64,000 nt of DNA, from contig NC_135250.1 of NCBI RefSeq assembly GCF_964204865.1, forward strand, positions 11,470,001 to 11,534,000, written 5' to 3'. Position 1 is the stretch's first letter, and every line of letters starts with the position of its first letter. The notes under the pieces were generated by a model. That model had not been told where the DNA came from and ran no database searches. It saw nothing but the letters and a program-made list of their open reading frames with translations. This document shows positions 25,016 to 36,099 of this stretch, one piece after another. The DNA comes from Styela clava (Eukaryota; Chordata; Ascidiacea; Stolidobranchia; Styelidae). Position numbers and translations under genes: made by a program.

Positions 25016-25469
25016 GGGTCTGGGATAGTTTAGTACCACATGTACTTCTAGTTGACCTGGCTCAACAATTTTTGAATATGTCAATCCTAACCCCCACCTG
25101 ACTACGTCAACGAAAAATTACGTCATTTCGTCGTCACAGTGACGTCATAAGGCCCACCGAAGTATGCGGATGGTCGTCCAAAACGCGCAGACGATCACCC
25201 GAAATCGAGCAAGCAATTTCTCTCGTTTTCTCATCACAACGATCACGATAGGAGAGAGATTGTCGGCTTTAGCAAGTTCGTTATCGGCGGCGCAGATGAC
25301 ATTTTGGGCGATCGTAATTATACTTTGGCAATCCCTATGACGTGATGATGACGTCGTAGTGACGTAATTTTTGGATGGCATAGTCAGGTGGGGGTTAGGA
25401 ATAGCATATGCAAAATTCGTTATGGTACGCCCACCGGAAGTACTTGTGGTACTAAACTATACTAGACCC
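25016..25469. mobile_element. MITE inserted in a SINE, 8-bp target duplication
   Basis: Begins GGGTCTGGGATAGTTTAGTA and ends with the inverted copy TACTAAACTATACTAGACCC. It is flanked on both sides by CAGCAATC (25008-25015 and 25470-25477). Long arms fold on each other. The 8-bp duplication points to the hAT or P superfamily. No coding capacity. Confidence 0.92.
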
Positions 25470-25477
25470 CAGCAATC

Positions 25478-25612
25478 CTCTCGCACATAACCATCCCTGC
25501 ATAGGATTCGAACCTGCGAACCCACGCAGAGTAATTACTGAATTAGAGGTGCGGTGGCGAGCGTATTCCTTAACGCTTAGCCCCTTGAGCCACACCGCCG
25601 CGCCGAAGCATA
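25478..25612 (-). repeat. SINE family 2, tRNA-like head
   Basis: On the minus strand GCGGTGTGGCTCAAGGGGCT starts a tRNA-like head. It is followed by GCAGGTTCGAATCCTATGCA, which holds a perfect box B. It is the 5' half of the copy split by the MITE. Confidence 0.82.
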
Positions 25613-26220
25613 GTTTAACAGACAGACAGAAGAACAGCCAGTAGTCGGTAAGTGAAGAAGATTTTTCTTATTTCTAAATCTAACTTCAGAACTTGCTAAC
25701 CCCAATCCAGCCAATAAATGATAACCACAATCTGACACTCTCCTCACCCTGTCATCAGACATCAAACGATAAAGTCTAGGCGCACATATTAGCAGGTTAA
25801 TTTGGATAACGTCAGGAATCCTAAAATATATTTTACAGTCTTAGTCAGTTTTGCAGTTTCAATCTATTGACCTACGGCAGTACGGATCTGTTTGAAATTT
25901 CGAAAAACAAAACCAAGAATAGACATGTTAAGTCTGTGATTACCGGTAGACTACATTGTTAAGGCAGTACAGAAAGAAGTACCGGTACCGGTATCAACAA
26001 TATCATCTACAAATCTAGAAGCACTTTATTACAATCCTGCAATAGATGAGTAAATATGTAAATAAATTTGACTAGTCTCCCGTCTCCCTCAGTCTGTAAA
26101 TCCGCGTCTTCCTGCTGTTGTGTGGCGCTGCCCGACTGCTGCAACCTCACATTCTCCCACATGACGTCATAAAGGATATAACTGTTGTCCAACCTTTATA
26201 ACTAAATATCGCTCCTGGGA

Positions 26221-26241
26221 TGTATATATATATATATATAC
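26221..26241. repeat. TA microsatellite
   Basis: Alternating TA run. Comparable short runs occur at 19343-19362, 23059-23075 and 63680-63697. Confidence 0.8.
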
Positions 26242-26249
26242 TGTTTTAT

Positions 26250-28970
26250 ATAACATATGTAAAAATAAAAACCTGTGGATTTCGCCACCGACAAAATGAC
26301 ACCAAGGCACAAGATCACCAGAAATTTACTATGCTGGGCGTGACGCATCTCGGAATTTCACGCTTGGGTCGGTTTATAATTTCCACAAGAAAACGGAGAA
26401 AGGTTTACGACAGCCGATCGCGACCTAGCGACAGGACGTTTCTCCACCGTTAACTTCTTGCTGATTGGTTGATGTAGAAAGAAAACAAGAAATTGGTGGT
26501 TTGTGAATATCAGCAACTATTTGAGATACGTTCGATTTTTATCCGGAAATGAGGTGAATATTTTAGTTCAAGTGTTATAAAGAGCTAAGATGGCCATCAC
26601 ATAGCAAACCGTGACCCCAATTATGACCAGTTGCTTGAAACTGACATAGGCATACCGAATCGGCATATCGTTGATGTTCAGAGCGAAAAGTGCAGTAGGA
26701 TATAACCTTGTTAGCAAAAATGTCTTGGACATGCTATTAGAATCTATTAAAAAAGAGGCGCAATTTACTTCTGCTTTTCTAAATTTGGCTCGACATGAAT
26801 ATTTTCGCATTTTATTGCCACTAGGATTGGAAAAAGAAACTGCATTTCACTACCAATCATTAAATTCATATATGTCGAGTGACATATTGTGCAAGTGTTA
26901 AACCTGGATGGTTATCGATATCGTACCGGGGCTGCGGCTTAAGATGCCGAGCTCACTGACATCCCGGGTATATGGCGTGATAAAGATTCTTTCCTGGTTT
27001 ACTGCCAGTTTTATGTGTGCTCGGTAGGGTTGGATTATCCGGATAATGAGAGAGAGAGAGATTTTATTATTTCCTCAACCAAAAAATACAGTCATCAATA
27101 ATATAGCAACAGCAAATAAAATTGTTTTGGTATGGACAGGAGGAAGCGATACGACCGTACGGTCATCGAGGTCCGCTCCCACCATATACGCTGATGTGAT
27201 TAAGATTAACACTGAAAGATGAACAATAACAAAACTTGAACTATTACGATAAAATTTTTACAATTAATTTCTTAACAGAATTAGGGATTTTTTTGATAAA
27301 TGCAATGTTATGCATGTGTGTTTTTAATGTAAGAAAAAAGAGAGGGGGGGGGGGGTGTCCCGTGTTGTTAAATAAAACAATCTAAAGCGGTCAGAATAAT
27401 GAGTTGGAAATGTATGTAAAAATTACTAAATTCAATGGGTCAGTTTGGGCGATTAAAATTGGCTATATATACACAGTGGATCAAGGACAAAATTATAATG
27501 TGATAAGAATGTGTCTGAATGTGAAAAATAATTAAATGCCACTCAGTGATACACAGTATTGAAAAAAAAGTAACATACCAAGAATTTTATTCATAGGTTA
27601 GTCATAATCTGAAAGTGTTTGAAAAATTTCATGGACTCAATGTATATGTTTGGCAATTTTACAAATTACGTTCCAAAAATGTTAATACTTATAATAAGTA
27701 TACCTATTAATAAGTTTTAGCAGATGGGTATTGAAAACTTTAATTAAACAAGAGAGCAGGTGGATTTTGAAAACATTTCTGACTAAAACAGGAGGGTCAG
27801 GTTTTGAAAACATTCCTGACTTAGACAAGAGGAACGTTTCGGACTTAAACAAGAGAGCAGATGGGTTTTGAAAACATTTCTGACTAAAACAAGAACAACC
27901 GAGAAGTATTTTGCTATTATTATTATTGTGACGGTTAACCGGATAATAAAGTAGCATAAATAATGCATATGCTCATTCGTGATTTTGATATTTTTTGTTA
28001 AGTGACGGCTGATATCCCGAGAGCATATGATAAAAACTCTTCTTCAGACTTCTTTGCCTATATTATAGCCATTCGTGAGACGCTGGAGTAAAGTTCACTA
28101 TCACATCACACAATACGCGAGAACAAATGAGATTATTATGTGATAGGAGAGCGCATTCGTTTTATGAAGTTAGATTGGTTGGGGGTACGAGCAAGGCTGT
28201 AATCGAGTTAGTTGAAAAGCTTTGAAGGGGTGGGGTGTGAGGACGGGGCAGTCTAGCCTCTAGGCTAGAGGATGACGCTTTGGTGATGACTATTTTTTGC
28301 TGTAGCTGTTTTTGGGATTTGGGTATATTGTCGGGCAAATGGGGCCGTGTTTTGGTTCGGGACTGGACACAACGATAATACTGCACAATCGACGCCACGT
28401 AGGCTATGTCGGAATTTGTTTGTGGTCTGGCGCTGCTTGGTGGTATATTTTGATCTTTATATAAAGCTCTGCTTACTGTCCAGCCTACATGGAAGCAGAA
28501 GGTGCATCTTGACTGTTTGTCAAAAAACTTCAGTCTCGTTTACACGACTCCACAATTGATGCGTCGTGCTTCATGCATTGCAGAAACAGTAATTAATCCC
28601 GCCCCTCTGAAACCCTGTTGCGTGGCCCACAGAGTTTGTCTGTCTTTACAACTGGTGAGTAGATGCCGATTTCTTTCCTTTTTTCCTTCCTCATTTATTT
28701 CCCACACCCTCCTTCTTAAGTATCGGAAACATTGCTATCGACTATCGATGGATTCAGTCTCAGCTGTATACTAGCTTTCTCTAGATACTTCTAACCAAAA
28801 AAAGTGCATGATTTTCTTCACGTTCAATAATTTTATTTATAGCCTACATATGCGCGTTACATATTAAGTTATTTGGAATGCCTTTTATGAAATTATTTGT
28901 GTCCCGCCAAAATATACTTTATTGTTCGTGCACGCAGATGTTTCATTAGCATATGAGCAATAATTAAATT
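26250..28970. other. Intergenic, no recognised gene
   Basis: Contains a more balanced-composition stretch (26270-26460) with an inverted CCAAT box (TGATTGGTTGATG at about 26462), possibly an upstream ZO-1 promoter. It also has GA and poly-G runs (27048-27060, 27343-27354), the minisatellite at 27730-27898, and short open frames without recognisable domains, the most protein-like being plus-strand 26671-26901. Confidence 0.4.
27730..27898. repeat. Imperfect minisatellite
   Basis: Units of about 36-40 bp with the core TTTTGAAAACATTYCTGACT recur three times, plus one shortened unit. Confidence 0.75.
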
Positions 28971-29189
28971 AATTTATATATTCTAGGGTTGCCATACCGC
29001 CCGGAAAATTCCGGACATGTCCGGAATTTAGGGTTAAATATTGCGTCCCGAAAGAATTTAAAAAAAGACTCAAATGTCCGGAATTTTATTGCATCTGCAA
29101 TCGTACTGTGCACACTGCTAATACTACGAGGTTGTGTGGAATTATGATGTAACAGAGCGTTCCCTATCAATGATGTTCACCACTTAGAA

Positions 29190-29629
29190 CAGGGATCGGC
29201 AACCTACGGCCCGCGGGCCGGATCCGGCCCGCGGAGCAATATAATCCGGCCCGCGACGCTTCACTCAATTATAGTAACAAATTATAGCTGTTTTGTCGAT
29301 TATATTCTTTACGCAAAAGAATTTACATGTAGACCAAATTATATTATAACGTAACAAGTATATAATTCACAATTACTCGTTTAATGAGGCTATAATTTAA
29401 TTATAATTTAGACAAATGACAACAAAACGCAGAAAAGGTGATGCTAAGTGCAAATGGTTTGATGGCGCAAAAAATATTCGAATAGTCAGTCTTCACGCGC
29501 TGCTCAAAATTTAACTTCTGATCTGTGTGATAAATTCATCGGTCATTCATTCGATTTTTAACATTATAAAAATATGTGCGGCCCGCCAATGACTTGCAAC
29601 CGCGAGCAACAAGAGGTTGCCGACCCCTG
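29190..29629. mobile_element. Nested hAT MITE (440 bp)
   Basis: Starts CAGGGATCGGCAACCTACGG and ends AGGTTGCCGACCCCTG. It is flanked by ACTTAGAA at 29182-29189 and 29630-29637. The interior repeats the GGCCCGCGG motif near both ends. No coding capacity. Confidence 0.95.
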
Positions 29630-29961
29630 ACTTAGAACTTTCTGATTATTATTTGCTGACTGTTTTACCCGTTTCGTTGAGCAGCTGCAAGTGTATTTGA
29701 TAGCAGCTAGTTCCTTGTTGAGTTAGCTGAATACAGAAGTTTTATACCACAAAGTATTTTTCTATTTGAATAAGAAGCAAGTCAGGAATTCGGTATCGAA
29801 AGTGCTAGTCCCTGAAGCTTTTTGGTTCAGTTAGTCTGGTGGTAAATTACTTTGTTTTTGCATTTGTATGCATTTTTAGTTGGGTTGTATTTATTGTTAA
29901 TAAAAAAAGATATTATTTCAAATGGCCAATTCTTAAACGAAAGTACACATTCACTAAATAG

Positions 29962-30656
29962 ATGCGAGAAAAACATCCATGTTTTAGAAAAGGCAGGAAT
30001 GATTATGAAGCGGAATGCTTGGTTTGCGAATACGGAACCTATATATCTGTCGTGCACAACGGTCATGGTGATTTGAACACACATCTGCAATCAGAAAAAC
30101 ATCGCAAAGCAGTAAGAGGGGCTGTTGCACCAACGAAAATGACAAACTATTTTGTTACAGCAGGAAGTAACTGCGAAGATGAAATCACTGCCGCAGAAGG
30201 CACTCTTGCATTTCACGCTGTTAATCATCATCATAGCTTTTTGTCCATGGACTGTACATCTGTTCTACTTAAAAATATTTTCCCTGATTCGAATGTATAG
30301 CGAAGAAGTTTAGTAGTGGCCGCACAAAGACAGAAAAAGTTGTTACTAGCGTACTTGCGCAATATTCTATTGATGCTGTTCTGAAAAGTTTTGAAGAAAA
30401 CGATATCGCGTATTTTGGCGTTACAACAGATGGCAGCAATCACAATGAACTGAAATTATTTCCTACAATTATTCAATATTTTGACTGGAGGAAAGGTGGT
30501 TTGCAATCAAAATTGATTGAGTTTACAAACAAGGCAAACGAGACTGCCGACACAATTTCCACATATGTAAAAGACACCTTAGAAAAAATGATGCGTTTGA
30601 AAAAATGTGTGACATTTACAGGAGACAACTGTAAATGCCCTACTGAAGAGAATTAG
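29962..30656 (+). pseudogene. hAT-like transposase remnant, frameshifted
   Basis: First frame 29962-30297 carries a zinc-finger-like pattern, ECLVCEYG followed by HGDLNTHLQSEKHRKA (CxxC...HxxxxH), typical of the N-terminal finger in hAT-type transposases. A frameshift or small deletion near 30297-30300 moves the frame. The continuation reads AKKFSSGRTKTEKVVTSVLA, then GVTTDGSNHNE and FTGDNC, which fit the first catalytic-region blocks of the RNase H-like fold. It stops at 30654-30656. The C-terminal dimerisation part is absent. Confidence 0.7.
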
Positions 30657-30815
30657 ATCTCCAGAAAAATATGCATAGTGAGAAGAGTAATTTGTAGTGA
30701 CTTGACTTAAAAGCGTGTCTGTAATTTGTTTTAAGCTGTAATCACTATCCTTAATTTTCGGCACAATCTAATTCTCAATATTATTTTCCACTCTGAACTT
30801 GAGATTCATTTAGAG

Positions 30816-31625
30816 CAGTGGTCGGCAAACTTTATGTACTTGCGGGCCAAATATACACATTTCCATGAGCGCGCGGGCCGCAATAATTCCGCTTTCGGAC
30901 AATCATTACATTAAACTTCAAATTATGGCACATTCGCACCTTCTACTGCTGTGTTAAAAGCCTGTCACAATGAGATGTGTATGTGGCGTTTTTTCAATAT
31001 ATTATCCAACAATACATTGTTTTTATTTACCTATTTTCAATGCGAAGGATGATGTTTTTATGGCAACTTGCCCGCGGTACGTCGTCCAAATGACAAGTAT
31101 AAAATTTGTTATAAGTGTAATGCCTTTTAGATTAAGCCGCTGACAGCAATATGAGCTTTCGAACGTGCAGATTACACGTTTGGCACTATCGCACAAATGA
31201 GCTGTGGCTTAGTCTCGGGTATCGGGGTCGAATTTTCGATGAGACGTTTCGTAGCGAGTTTAACATTAAATACCTCAAATATTTGCGAATCTGACCGGAC
31301 ATATGGAGCTGGTTTTGGAATGCGCGAGAAAGAAAAATATTTTTGCGTGCAAGCACTTCGGAATGTTCGCCCCTCGTCGCGAACTTCCTCCGTTTCCAAG
31401 ACAATTTTAATATCAAAATTAAGTCGAACGGCATAGAACTGACGCTACTCATTACAAAACAAGCGTCGTACAGCAGCACTTGTTATCACATAAATCTGTG
31501 TGTGGACAATAATAAATTTAGGATCAATTTTTGTTATATGTATTAAATGTCGGGTCGTTCGAGGGCCGCAATAAATTAGCTCGCAGGCCGCATTCGGCCC
31601 GCGGGCTGCAGTTTGCCGAGCCCTG
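30816..31625. mobile_element. Nested hAT element (810 bp)
   Basis: Starts CAGTGGTCGGCAAACTTTAT and ends GCAGTTTGCCGAGCCCTG. Flanked by ATTTAGAG at 30808-30815 and 31626-31633. GC-rich GCGGGCC blocks near both ends; no transposase seen. Confidence 0.93.
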
Positions 31626-31942
31626 ATTTAGAGCTATATTTAGAGAGTGCTTACCCGTCTGGTGTGAGATTCAGCTTGTGGCCGAAGACAAGACTTTTCA
31701 TTCCGGTAGCTGGCGCTTTAGAATGAGTATCGTACAGCGTTTGCAGCCTTAGCATTTCGGTAGCGCATATATATGGTCTCATGAAAATACGAAGCTCCTA
31801 AAGTATGTGCACCAAGATGGCGCACAACCTGAACATTGTATAGGTTGTGCGCCATCTTGATGTACATTCTTCGGGAGCGCCAAAAATACTCATGCACTGT
31901 CCGGAATTTTGCTTTTTCAAATATGGTAACCCTAATATATTC

Positions 31943-33900
31943 GGATTGGTCGTAAGGAAGTAACATAGCCTGTTGTGATTCAATACTTACAGTCTACTAC
32001 GGTGTATATACTTGCATAGGTCCTATGAGACCAACCGCAACGGTATGACTAAATATTGTTTGCACTTTGTTTTATAGAGAACGTAGGCTACATAACGGAA
32101 TTGAACAAGCACCTCATAAGAATGACAAGAATTTGATATCGAATTTCGGACCTAAAATAGTGGATTCGACTCTAATCCGAATATATATCGTACCATCCAT
32201 GTCGAGTCATATAGCCAAAAGAGTCTTTACCACTATATATGGTCTCAAGCAAAGTTGTTTCTCGATGAAGCCGACACCCTCTCTCGTTTGTCTACGCCAG
32301 AGGGGTGTAACATACGGCCCGCGGGCCACTGTCCGCTCAATGAAGCCTATTTACGTGACCCGAAAAGATCATGCTTTTCTTATTTGAAACGTCACCATCT
32401 TTCTTTAAGGGTTGTGTTACGTCACACTGGGCTAAAAGTTTCCTGTCAAGGATTCAAAAGCGTGATATTTCTTTATTAGTGCCATTATGTGTGCGAGATC
32501 ATCCTACGAAACACTCTGCTAGTTACGATAGCATTGTGGATCAATTAGGGGTTGGAAACATTCATTGAAAAATGCCTTCCGTATTTAGTGAATTTTAACA
32601 ACGACTCGTTGAATAGACTTTTAAAAAATATAGGGGGAGTACAAAATTGCAAGCAAACGTTGATCACAAATGAGCCTAGCATGGAAGTGATTTGCACATT
32701 TTTATAAGAAAACATTCAGTAATCAGCTTACATATGAGCACTTGCAAGATCAAATTTGAGTTGCAAAAAACTAATCATAATATTTAGTGGTCTAGCACTC
32801 GGCGTCACAAAAATTTTAACGCTTGGTCCAGTGAAATGAACAGTTGTACGACAGTGGTCTGCGCATCATGATCTTGAAATCTCATGACATGTTCACTACA
32901 ACAATCTTCTCAGCGTTTAATTGGCGTTGCCTATTTTGTAAGGAATATATTGTTTCCAAATTGTTATGTCAGATTCTTCTTCACAACACATCATTAAATC
33001 TTCCGAATGTTGGTTATGCCACATTTTTCCCGCGTAGGATAAATTTTGAATGACCGATGTCTAAGTTGGGCCAATGACATTAAACAATATATATTCTCAT
33101 TGGTTGGATCGTAAATATATACTACTACGGTTGGATCAAGTTGATTTTAAAATGACCCCATTTTCACAGTTATTTTCGACGATACAGGAGTTGGAATTTG
33201 TCAACTATTATTCTGATGAATAAAATGTGGCCCTTAAATAAAGGGTATGGTACCCGGAGAAAATTTGAGAGCTTTGTAACCACAGACCCACAGTTCTACA
33301 TTATAGGATAATGTGAACACATCACGAAAGATAATATCTTACGACCACGCTCCAATCCAATGAGTGGTAGAGCTTATTTTGAAGTATACTATCAATAAAT
33401 ATGCTCAGGTTTGATTCTTCAATATAGATATATATTATATAACGCTTATTTTTTAAATTCGTTCCGCCCCTCACATGGTATCAATTGATCACAACAATGT
33501 GCCTTCGGTCATGTTAATAATTTTGGAATTCACAGATATGAGATAAGCAATTTTTTGAAGGCTTCGGGCGATTAAACAAAAAAAATATTACACAACGTGA
33601 CACAAAATAGTTCGGGGTAAACACTGCCGACTCTGTTTTGTCGAACCCTAGCTCAAACTGATCAATGTTGTGTCCGTTTTTAAATTCAGTGCTTTCCCAA
33701 AGCAGTATTTATAACATTTGACGTGACGTTATCGAATCAAAACCCTTTTAACGATTCGATAGTAGTTGAAGTTGAGCTGTCATCAAAAAACGAATGCAAT
33801 TTTAGAACATATATATATTGTTAATTTATGTTCATACATTAAATATTTTTACATATGACACAGAGGGTGGGACTGCAGAGGAATTCGGATACATTGTGTT
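31943..33900. other. Intergenic, no recognised gene
   Basis: AT-rich, with a palindrome at 31810-31865 (CAAGATGGCGCACAACCT repeated inverted), just inside the boundary of the hAT element, and a decayed GGCCCGCGGGCC hAT-type fragment near 32315. Short open frames show no domain. Confidence 0.5.
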
Positions 33901-33937
33901 TCATGTATTGTATTTCAAATCGGTAATTTTATAAATT

Positions 33938-34427
33938 CAAATTTTGGTTAAACCTCGCTTACATCATGCCAGGGGTGGGGATTACTGAACGATTCCGTCT
34001 AGTTTATCATTATATATTTATTTATTTCATATCAATATATAACATATTTTATGTCTTTTCATGCACCCGTTGAATTCATTTGCATTTCATCTTTTATAAA
34101 TTCGGTCACTGATTTGAATATTAAAAATTAATATGCTCATAACCAGGATGTTATGTTCTTTTAAATACTCATGATGTATTTTTTGTTTTCTGAAAATGTT
34201 CTTTTTTCTTCAAAATATTTATTAAAATGTTTTGGTGTTTCATTAGTTTTTCAATTAAACGACTAACCTGAATCAACAAGCGTTGTAGGTGTCGGAGCAT
34301 GAAGACCTTCTGAGGTCCCTCGCGACTACTATCACACAATTTAAGCTAGATTTCACTTGTATTTGTAATATTTTTTCCTATAATATGTTTAAATTGTGTT
34401 GAAGAATAAATGATGATTGATTGATAA
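33938..34427 (+). mobile_element. Probable 5'-truncated LINE insertion upstream of Ly6 gene A
   Basis: The paralogous locus runs directly from about 38525 to ATAACTCGTGTCAATGATTC. At gene A the same flanks are separated by about 490 bp ending AATAAATGATGATTGATTGA, a GATT-type 3' tail typical of L2/CR1-like LINEs. The empty site defines the insertion; LINE identity rests only on the tail. Confidence 0.5.
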
Positions 34428-34663
34428 CTCGTGTCAACGATTCATTTTTCTGTTGTTGGAAAGAACCGTATTCATTTTAAAGTGGGGAATTTTATCTGTT
34501 GTAGAAGGAAAATTAAAAATATGCCCTGAAGGTAAGTAATATCGTTTCATTTCAGCGTCGCAATTTAATATACGGTGGGGTTGGAGTATCAGAAATATCA
34601 TAGCAATTTGTAGGGCAAGTCTGTAAAGAATTAGTATTCATTATATCAAAGTAAATGACTAAA

Positions 34664-35627
34664 ATGAGGCAATTACTCCTTTTAGCGTTCTTTATCCCCG
34701 CAGGTGTTTGTAGATGATTTTTATACGAATTAGAATATTTCATACCATGTTCACTGAAAACTATACTAAGAATATATCAGTGTTTTGATTACGGGTCTTT
34801 TATACTAATGCATTGCCGATGTCAGTAATTTAGTAATGAATGATATTTTGGTACGTCTTGATGAATTACATTCAATTTATCTCTATGCACTTTCATTTCA
34901 AAGAAACATTGGCATATTTTCCAGTAACCCTGACAACGCAAAGCACTTCAACACATTTTGGTGGAACGATTGTAAAATATCTGTCAGTAGTATGTATTCA
35001 GTATGTAATCATAAAAGCAATTGTTTATCAAAGCAAAGTTCACCATCCTGAGCTAAGAATCGTTGATTTTACTTGCGCATCAGTATTATACAAAAAAATA
35101 ATATTTTCAGCTATTGGCCTGAAATGCTACATATGTGGAATAGGGGAGGACCCTAATTGCTCTGGCAGTCAAGATCCAGAACTGCGGACTTGCGAAAATA
35201 ACGAAAATGCTTGCTTTTACACGAAACAGAGAACAATTAGAACAAGTTATGTTATGTTCACAAAGTCTTTAGTTTAAATTTTACGAAAAATTCCATTGCA
35301 ACATTTTTACTAATCATCTTGCAGGTGGCGTTGTCACATCGCGGGGATGCGCCAATGACAAAGATACTCAATATGCCTGTTCTAGTGTTAACGGCAAGAT
35401 CATCTGCAGATCGGTATGCAATACAGGTGAGAAACATTGCGTTCTCTATCCTCACCACACTCACATTAGAGATAATTATGAGTACGAAAAAAATGTCACA
35501 AATAGCTGGCTAATAACCTTCACACCCCGTTTGTTATTATAGATTGTGTTACAATTTAGATGGCTGTAATCACGGATCTACAAAACGGAGCAATACGTTG
35601 TTCTATATATTTATGACTGCATTGTAA
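34664..35627 (+). CDS. Ly6/uPAR three-finger protein, gene A
   Basis: Exons 34664-34703, 35111-35245, 35325-35426, 35560-35627: 345 bp, 114 residues, all introns phase 1. Exon 1 is a signal peptide (MRQLLLLAFFIPA). Exons 2-4 form one LU domain with ten cysteines: LKCYICGIG, NCSG, RTC, ACFY, RGCA, ACSS, IICRSVC and the closing DGCNHGS. The tail NTLFYIFMTAL stops early compared with the paralogue, so GPI anchoring is doubtful and secretion possible. Exon 2 uses a donor about 15 bp downstream of the paralogue's. Function is unknown; Ly6 proteins act as surface ligands, receptor modulators or complement regulators. Confidence 0.85.
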
Positions 35628-35928
35628 ATGCTGCTTCATCAAATTCTAATGTAGCTTACATTGTCAATAGATTCAAAATGAAATGATTATTCTCATTTGT
35701 GTTGTAGCCTATATATATACGTCGTGTTGCGTACGTATTGAGTTTTTCTTTAATTTGGATATATTATTCAATTATTGACATTCCATTAAAAATATGGCAA
35801 AGTTCGGTATTTGAGGTCACTATTTGCCATAAACTGGCCATATTGATATATATACGCGATATTCAGAATCCAAAAATACTTAAAAATGTATCATTGTTAC
35901 TTGTTTACCAATTGTTCGAGTTTAAAAC

Positions 35929-35934
35929 AATAAA
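35929..35934 (+). promoter_or_regulatory. Poly(A) signal, Ly6 gene A
   Basis: AATAAA about 300 bp after the stop, in a context (AATAAAAGTACAGCAA) also present after the paralogue at 41279. Confidence 0.55.
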
Positions 35935-36099
35935 ATAAAAGTACAGCAACTGCAACCAGTGTCTCGAATTTTCTATATTTAGCTCCAGGGAATATAGAAA
36001 TTGTTTATAGAGTGCAGCATTATAGATTATCGTGCTGTGTTTCTTTTTTATCTTACCTTTAATCTCCACCTAACATGTAATAACTGAATATAACTGCAC

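Larger units (their letters stand above)
28984..31934. mobile_element. 2.95-kb hAT-type element with two nested insertions
   Basis: Left end TAGGGTTGCCATA and right end TATGGTAACCCTA are inverted repeats. Both flanks carry ATATATTC (28976-28983 and 31935-31942). The interior holds a hAT-like transposase remnant (29962-30656) and two other hAT-type elements, each with its own 8-bp duplication. It is no longer autonomous. Confidence 0.88.

Noticed and set aside
26671..26901. 76-codon plus-strand open frame that reads like protein
   Set aside because: Another long frame overlaps it on the opposite strand; no homology recognised and no supporting exons.
27730..27898. CRISPR-like array
   Set aside because: Eukaryotic DNA with irregular spacing and diverged units; a minisatellite explains it.
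29962..30300. Intact zinc-finger gene
   Set aside because: Frameshift at the 3' end, position inside a hAT element with target duplications and continuation into transposase motifs show a decayed transposase.
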